Shown: piece by piece, positions 59,501-64,000 of the stretch | Layout of the letters: every line of letters begins with the position of its first letter | Position numbering within the stretch: position 1 is the stretch's first letter | Assembly: GCA_026874595.1 (NCBI GenBank) | Contig: CM049307.1 | Coordinates: 10,065,579-10,129,578 of the forward strand | DNA from: Sipunculus nudus | Lineage: Eukaryota; Annelida; Sipuncula; Golfingiida; Sipunculidae | Length of the DNA stretch: 64,000 nucleotides | Reading direction: 5' to 3' | Position numbers and translations under genes: made by a program | Notes under the pieces: model-generated | The model's database searches: none | What the model was told of the DNA's origin: nothing | Seen by the model: the letters and a program-made list of their open reading frames with translations, nothing else

Positions 59501-61219
59501 ATATAATTTACATAGTGAAACAGAATCATGGTTGTTTATTGTATGACCAACATGGGGGTGCTGCAATCTCTTGCCATTATTGGTTCACAGGGGAGATTAA
59601 TGTACATCTTCCTGCTGTTCTGGAGGCTTGACACAGACTTAAAATTACTCTAGGGACCATTTATTTTCAATAAATTTAAATTTCTCTTATTTAAAATGCT
59701 ATCTGTGCTGCATAATTGTGAGACAATGTACAGTCCCTAAACTTCCTTTATTATCACCAACTTGGGTCGCAGGAACTACAACAAAATAATTTGTGTGCAG
59801 GTTTATAAAACTACTAAATCTCTTGCCACATAAATATCAGTATTTACATATATTCAATTGCTAAAACTTAGTAGATAATCAATATGAAAATAGCTGCCAA
59901 TTGCCAGCCCTAATATCAATTATCAGCATTTCAAATGAAATTTCCATGTGAATATATAAACATAACTTGAGAGGGTACATGGTTGTTGGCTGTGATGACC
60001 ACATGACGAGACAGATTTCTGTGCTGACAAACGAGGCATTTGTCTGAGCTTTATACAGCCATGACTTTTTAGGTTAATTTGCTTACATCACAATATCTTT
60101 TCACTGTAGTCTGTACAGTTCATTTTATATATCACTAATTTCACAGGACTAAGATGATTTGAATGACAATGGATGTCTTCTACAGGTCACCCCATCACGC
60201 CCCATGCAGAGAACCAACATGAGCAGACGTCTTAAGACTGTATCTAGGCCATATGGAGGTACTCTCTGCCATGACTGTGTTAGGGACAGGTCAGTAACAA
60301 TCACTCCATTGTTTACACAATTAAAAGGGCCAACCTATTAGCTGAATATAACCTGATAAAGTGTGAAGAAAATGTAGACAGCTATAAAACCAGATAAACC
60401 ACACAGAAGAGCTGGATATGGGGTCTTAGTTTTTTAAGTTATTAACAAATCTAGGCAATTTTAGTGGAAACAAGATCTTTGAAAAAAACTAGAGAACTTT
60501 AAAATTTAAAGGGGCTGGAGATGAAAAAAACCAGGAACCTTCTTTAGTCAAATCAAATCAGATAATTGATAAAGAACCTGTGTCCATAATAGAACTGGGA
60601 AATTGTTAAGGGCCAGAAAATTTATAATACCATAGTGAAATGCATACTCTTTTTTAGATTTAAAACAAGGCAGTCTGTAAGTTTAAAGTGAAATTGTTGA
60701 CAAAAAGTTAATTTTGTCTTTGAATTTGTGGGCTTTTGCGGCAAATGGTAGAAATTATTTAAATAATCAGGAACCCATCTTCGGTTGTTGGCTGTGATGA
60801 CTAGATGACGAGACATATTTCTGTGCTGACAAACGAGGCATTTGTCTGAGCCTTCCACAACCATGATTAACCTGTGGTCTATTTCTTTGCAAAATTTCTG
60901 TAGATCTGTAATATGTGGCCTACCTATCACAAAAGTCATATCTTTCCACCGGAACAGGAACAAAAAAATCATGCCCGGTAATCAAGCTACGAGAGACTTC
61001 CTGTTGTTTCACAAATGTGGAATGTGAGGGAAGCCTTACTGATCAGATATGACTAGGAAAGTAAAACATTTGATAGACAACTGTTTTGAAGTTTGCAGAA
61101 TCTGAATTTCCTTAAACATTGGTTGTTCATTCTTTTTCAGGATCGTACGAGCCTTCCTTATCGAAGAACAGAAGATCGTGGTCAGAGTACTCAAGGCACA
61201 AGCTGCTGCCAAGAAATAA
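53482..61219 (+). CDS. RPL34: 60S ribosomal protein L34 (eL34), 5 coding exons
   Basis: Coding exons 53482-53546, 58426-58439, 58854-58945, 60186-60289 and 61141-61219 total 354 nt and encode 117 residues, the usual RPL34 length. All introns are GT-AG and all junctions keep frame. eL34 is a small basic protein of the large ribosomal subunit. Diagnostic segments are MAQRLTYRRRLSYNTRSNQR, the TPGGRLVYHY.KK block, the zinc-type cysteines (KCGC ... TLCHDC), RPYGGTLC..CVRDRI and the C-terminal AFLIEEQKIVVRVLKAQAAA. The start AAAATGG has A at -3 and G at +4. Exon 2 is a 14-nt microexon. Introns 2, 3 and 4 each appear to hold a box C/D snoRNA; intron 3 also holds a hAT-type MITE. AATAAA follows the stop by 19 nt. 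Transcription probably starts at a TOP site shared with the VTI1A promoter. Confidence 0.97.
54222..54480 (-). repeat. Hairpin-ended repeat family, truncated inverted copy
   Basis: Starts on the plus strand TTTTTAGCTCAGCTGACTGT, the complement of the family's 3' end, followed by GTCCGTCGTCCG and blocks matching 26800-27000 in reverse. Its other end is cut off near a long C-run. Confidence 0.85.
55547..56141 (-). repeat. 610-bp dispersed repeat, copy 2 (inverted)
   Basis: Reverse complement of 24471-25080, ending on the plus strand with CAGCTGAGCGCCGTGACCCA then TGGGTCCCTTGTT. Identity is high enough to align through AT-rich stretches, so the two copies share a fairly recent ancestor. Confidence 0.85.
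57252..57719 (+). other. 155-codon open frame of unknown status in RPL34 intron 1
   Basis: A continuous frame starting MCLNAWIVYDALNHQVVHMG, moderately Cys-rich, with no recognisable domain, signal peptide or membrane segment. It lies inside an intron, on the same strand as RPL34, within a block less AT-rich than its surroundings (57220-58080). It may be chance, a retrocopy relic or part of an unrecognised element. I do not claim it is a gene. Confidence 0.2.
58089..58331. mobile_element. Possible short MITE with GTGTTTCCA termini
   Basis: The left end GGGGTGTTTCCATGTGCGCA and the complement of the right end TGGTCTGTTTCCA... share GTTTCCA, and both interiors carry CGCATATA/CATATGCG-type alternating purine-pyrimidine sequence. 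The termini are imperfect and no clear target duplication was found. Confidence 0.45.
58426..58439 (+). CDS. RPL34: RPL34 coding exon 2, 14-nt microexon
   Basis: TGTAAAAACTCCAG between acceptor GGTATCCAG and donor GTAAGT. It completes a Val codon, adds V-K-T-P and leaves one base of Gly. With it the protein aligns to RPL34 without gaps (SNK.RL.RTPG in vertebrates); without it the frame breaks. Confidence 0.92.
58491..58573 (+). ncRNA. Candidate box C/D snoRNA in RPL34 intron 2, guide to the 18S 5' end
   Basis: Flush terminal stem GCAGCA/TGCTGC encloses a C-like box AGGATGA (one change from RTGATGA), an internal C'-like TGGATGA and a D box CTGA (58564-58567). Upstream of box D, CAGGATCAACCA is perfectly complementary over 12 nt to TGGTTGATCCTG, the conserved 5' end of eukaryotic 18S rRNA. 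By the D+5 rule the target would be the U at about position 8. Size (83 nt), strand and intronic location are typical. I know of no established methylation at this 18S position. Confidence 0.6.
58854..58945 (+). CDS. RPL34: RPL34 coding exon 3
   Basis: 92 nt after GTTTAG, ending before GTAAGT. Encodes GGRLVYHYKKKLGTIPKGFS and on to KCGCKVKLHG, including the first cysteine pair. Confidence 0.96.
59186..59912. mobile_element. hAT-like MITE in RPL34 intron 3
   Basis: Begins TAGGGCTGGCA and ends TGCCAGCCCTA, 11-bp inverted termini. Eight-base flanks ATACCCAT and ATATCAAT agree at six positions, as in an old hAT duplication. The interior is AT-rich and non-coding. Confidence 0.6.
59978..60063 (+). 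ncRNA. SNORD15: SNORD15 (U15)-like box C/D snoRNA, copy 1, RPL34 intron 3
   Basis: Terminal stem CATGGTTGT/ACAGCCATG (one G-U pair) closes C box GTGATGA (59992-59998) and D box CTGA (60044-60047). The guide ACGAGGCATTTG directly before box D pairs with CAAATGCCTCGT of 28S rRNA, and the fifth base upstream of D opposes the third A of CAAA. GAGGCATTTGTCTGAG matches, from memory, the 3' part of vertebrate U15, whose host is RPS3. It should guide 2'-O-methylation of that A; it is processed from the spliced intron. Confidence 0.85.
60186..60289 (+). CDS. RPL34: RPL34 coding exon 4
   Basis: 104 nt after TTCTACAG, ending before GTCAGT. Encodes VTPSRPMQRTNMSRRLKTVS and RPYGGTLCHDCVRDR, including the second cysteine pair. 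Confidence 0.96.
60783..60862 (+). ncRNA. SNORD15: SNORD15 (U15)-like box C/D snoRNA, copy 2, RPL34 intron 4
   Basis: Second copy of the intron-3 snoRNA. Terminal stem GGTTGT/ACAACC is fully paired where copy 1 has a G-U pair. C box TGATGA at 60795-60800; the same ACGAGGCATTTG guide; D box CTGA at 60846-60849. The sequences diverge in the middle (ACTAGATGACGAGACATATT against ACCACATGACGAGACAGATT) and outside the stems, so only the snoRNA core was conserved after duplication. Confidence 0.85.
61141..61219 (+). CDS. RPL34: RPL34 coding exon 5 and stop
   Basis: 79 nt after TTTTTCAG. Encodes IVRAFLIEEQKIVVRVLKAQ, then AAAKK and TAA, the conserved C-terminal helix. Confidence 0.97.
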
Positions 61220-61237
61220 ACTGTACAGTCTGTCATA

Positions 61238-61243
61238 AATAAA
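61238..61243 (+). terminator. RPL34 polyadenylation signal AATAAA
   Basis: AATAAA begins 19 nt after the stop codon, giving a very short 3' UTR as is usual for ribosomal protein mRNAs. The cleavage site would lie at about 61255-61270. Confidence 0.75.
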
Positions 61244-61249
61244 ATTAAT

Positions 61250-62309
61250 ATGTGGAACTGAGACTTGTGTTTTTTTGTGCATGAGTCCGTATGAGGAAGT
61301 TTCCAAATGAAAAGTGGATGGCTGGATACATCAGATTCTTGGTCATGAGTGAGACGCCCTAGTTATGTTTATTTGAGACCCCTGCCATAGAAGGCAGGGT
61401 GACTTACACTGTCTGAATCTGTCATTTGCATGTTTATAGATCTCGTATAGCTCTATATCATACACAAAACTGGTTGCGCCACCTGCAACCATTTTTGCAC
61501 AGCTTCCGTCTGTTTGTCTGCCGTGGGATAAAATCACTCGTATCTAGGCAGTGGTTGGATGTATCTGCCTAAAATTTTCCAGGTTTATACATATTGGACA
61601 GCTTTCTGGATTTTGTGGCAGGTTTCACTACATTAATGTTTATGCTGCAGACATCCAGGCTTGTATCTCAGGACAGGTATGATGTATCCTGAAATTTTGC
61701 ATGTGTATAGATCTCACATAGCTCTTTATCACAGGCAAAACTGGAGGTGTCACCTGCAACCATTTTTGCATAGCAACTGTCTGTTTGTCTGCCATGTGAT
61801 AAAAAATCACTCCTACCTTGGTAGTGGTTTGACTTATCTTCCTAAAATTTTGCATATGTATACAACTTTGAGAGCTTCTTTTATTGTACTTGGCGCCACT
61901 TACATACACATTTCGGCTGCAGACAACCATGCTGATATGCAACACACCTCACTCTTTTTCCCCTTGCCACTCGATCCAACTCTCTTCACCCATCTGATTT
62001 CATCGGATACACAGTCACTTGTCGGCTACCTGTATTCTAGTTAATGCATGGATTATCATGAATCTTGCCTTGAATATTGACCATGACTAGTTTTGTCAGT
62101 TCCCAACTGTATTTTTTAGTCAACCTGTGAGCTTGTGCTATGGCACAGCTTCATCTGTCTGCCATCCAAGGTTGGCTGTCAGCTGTCCATGGCTGCAAGT
62201 TGGAAACTCAGAGCTAGCAGCTCCAAATTACATGTAAGAATTAACCACATGTGAAACTTGGTGTCCTAGAGCTTATTATTGGGTATCTGCATTAATTTAG
62301 ATTTTATAG
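61250..62309. repeat. Downstream region with a ~272-bp degenerate tandem pair
   Basis: Units near 61430-61700 and 61702-61980 share ATAGATCTCRYATAGCTCT, CACCTGCAACCATTTTTGCA and CTGTCTGTTTGTCTGCC. No gene supported. Confidence 0.65.
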
Positions 62310-63195
62310 AGAAAAAGCTTAAAACCCTTTAAAAAATTTTCTCTGAAACTGTCCAGCCATATTGTTCAACATCCCTTGAACAGTCTCTCAAGTTTGTTCG
62401 AATGGTTCCAGTTCGGTGATTTTTGACTGAGTTACAGGAAGTTGAACCTAGTCATTTGCATGCTAAAATTACAATCTCAGAAACGGCTGGAGCTATCATC
62501 ATCAAATTTTGTTAATTTTGGTCACTTGAATAATATCTGAAATCATGGTATCGGTGGCGCCACCTGCATTGGTCTTTTTGTACGGGGGTCAGCGGTGCTC
62601 GAAGCATACAGAGGGCTACAAAAAACTTCTTCTCTGAAAGCGTAAAGCCTAATTGTTTAATATTGCACAAAAATGCTCCTTGGGTAGAGCTTTCTTAAGT
62701 TTGTCCAGATGGTCTCTGTTCAATGACTTTTGGCAGTTATGGGAAACTGAATATAGTCAAATTTTATAGCAGCCCATTTCTGCTCAGTGGCTACAAAGAT
62801 CTTCAAACCACTGGGCCAAATTCTTTAATCTCACACATGAATGATCCTTAGATGTTGATAATTCAGATTTGTTCAAATGGTTTTGATTCAGTGATTTTCT
62901 TAGATTTTATACAGGAAAAGTTAAAAAAAGATATAAAAATCTTCTTCTGCGACTTTACAGCCAAATTGTCCAATATTTCACAGAAATGATCCCTAGAAAA
63001 TCTCTCGCAAATTTGTTTGAATGGCTCCAGTTCGGTGAATTTTGGCCGAGTTACAGGAGGTTTTACTTCGTCATCTGTGCAAAAGCATACTAAACTTAAA
63101 ATGTCAGAAAAAGCTGGAGTGGTCATCACCAAATTTTATGCCAATGTTTTTCACATGAGTCGTATCTGAAATTGAGGTGTTGGTGGCGCCACCTA
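62310..63195. repeat. ~300-bp degenerate tandem repeats with GGTGGCGCCACC
   Basis: Related units start near 62310, 62615 and 62900, with CCAGTTCGGTGA, GAGTTACAGGA and a TATCTGAAAT block. Two of them end in an exact GGTGGCGCCACC palindrome (62553 and 63182). Confidence 0.75.
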
Positions 63196-64000
63196 TATAG
63201 ATATGGTTTTAACAAGCAAAAATGTAAGTTTAACTCTTCTAGCTTATACACTGCTTAGCTGATTGGATTAAACTTTACAAGAATTGTTCTATGGTATTAT
63301 TCTGTCAGTTTTATAAGAATATGTTGGGTAAATGCAGCTTTAAAAAGCAGTGTAGCCAATTAAAACAGATTTAGCAGCATTGCAGGTTTCAACATGTCAA
63401 GTCAAAGAGGTCAATCAGTGCACCAATGTGCAGTCCAGACATCACCATTGCAAATGCCTGGCTCTGCCTGGTGTCCAGATACCGTCTAGACGATCTGTCT
63501 TGACACACCGTCTAGACGACTAGAACCTGCCAACTATGTCAGATTTTACAATAGGTCAAGTTACGCTCTGTTTCTATAAATAAATTTGGCAGACTGCCAA
63601 CTACTTCTGATTTGCCAATAGGTCAAGTTTCAGTCTGTAAGAGCCAGTGGTAAGTTTCAGTCTGTAAGAGCCAGTGGTGCGGTTACCTGTGACACAGTAG
63701 GTACCCTTGACCTGGGGAAAAGCTGAGCCTTTATTGCCAGGATGCAAGAATAGCTGTGACTCAATACCAAGGCTAAAAGAGAAACTTGTTCTTAAATTTT
63801 TTAGGGAAAAAGCTAAAAAAAACATTTTAAAATGTTCTCCTCCAATGCAATGCTGCAATTTTGTCCGTTCATCTGTCCCAATATCCCTCCCTGGCAAAAA
63901 GAACATCGTAAATATCCTGACTGATACATCCTAGTTTTAAAATGTCCTAGTCCGAAACGTGCAGGTCCGAAACGTCCATTTGGCTGAAATCATAATGACT
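63196..64000. other. End of window, no gene seen
   Basis: Contains small direct duplications: CCGTCTAGACGA twice at about 63482-63522 and a 29-bp AAGTTTCAGTCTGTAAGAGC-type repeat at about 63625-63680. No coding or RNA gene recognised. Confidence 0.5.

Noticed and set aside
60159-60341. Independent small gene
   Set aside because: It is RPL34 exon 4 read through into intron sequence on both sides.

Overview
This is a eukaryotic, metazoan-type nuclear window: AT-rich, intron-rich and dominated by decayed mobile DNA and tandem repeats. Two conserved protein-coding genes can be reconstructed exon by exon, and both give full-length proteins. The repeat landscape resembles that of a mollusc, probably a bivalve: TA-rich microsatellites, dispersed repeats ending in an AGCTCAG/CTGAGCT hairpin, GGATCC plus poly-G repeat ends, and Ginger-like and hAT-like elements. 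That host assignment is inference from repeat style, not proof.

Layout. Positions 1-32201 hold no gene I can support. They contain a 2.05-kb inverted-repeat element (76-2129), a hAT-type MITE (2838-3736), a 4.1-kb foldback structure whose arms are 21-bp minisatellite (4193-8327), a small TATA-flanked MITE (8447-8643), several copies of a hairpin-ended repeat family, a 3.2-kb Ginger-related non-autonomous element (17296-20472), a LINE relic (20969-21350), a 429-bp hairpin (29897-30325) and long (TA)n tracts.

The minus strand from 53250 to 32202 is VTI1A, a Qb-SNARE in eight coding exons. Its introns are loaded with repeats: a second copy of the hAT MITE (34236-35132, perfect 8-bp duplication), a 326-bp tandem array, a nested inverted-repeat complex (41200-45730) and, in the 13-kb first intron, an almost complete Ginger-like DNA transposon (47992-51248). 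That transposon has about 140-bp terminal inverted repeats, a TATA target duplication and a two-exon integrase-type transposase broken by two in-frame stop codons.

The plus strand from about 53299 to 61219 is RPL34, with a TOP-type leader exon and five coding exons, one only 14 nt long. RPL34 and VTI1A are divergent: their start regions are about 50 bp apart and share paired ETS-type ACTTCCG sites, so a compact bidirectional promoter is likely. RPL34 introns appear to host three box C/D snoRNAs: two SNORD15 (U15)-like copies aimed at a conserved 28S site, and one whose guide is complementary to the extreme 5' end of 18S rRNA. From 61250 to 64000 there is no gene, only degenerate tandem repeats.

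RPL34 supplies the large ribosomal subunit and its introns probably supply guides that modify rRNA. VTI1A acts in endosome/Golgi vesicle fusion and has no evident functional link to RPL34 beyond the shared promoter.
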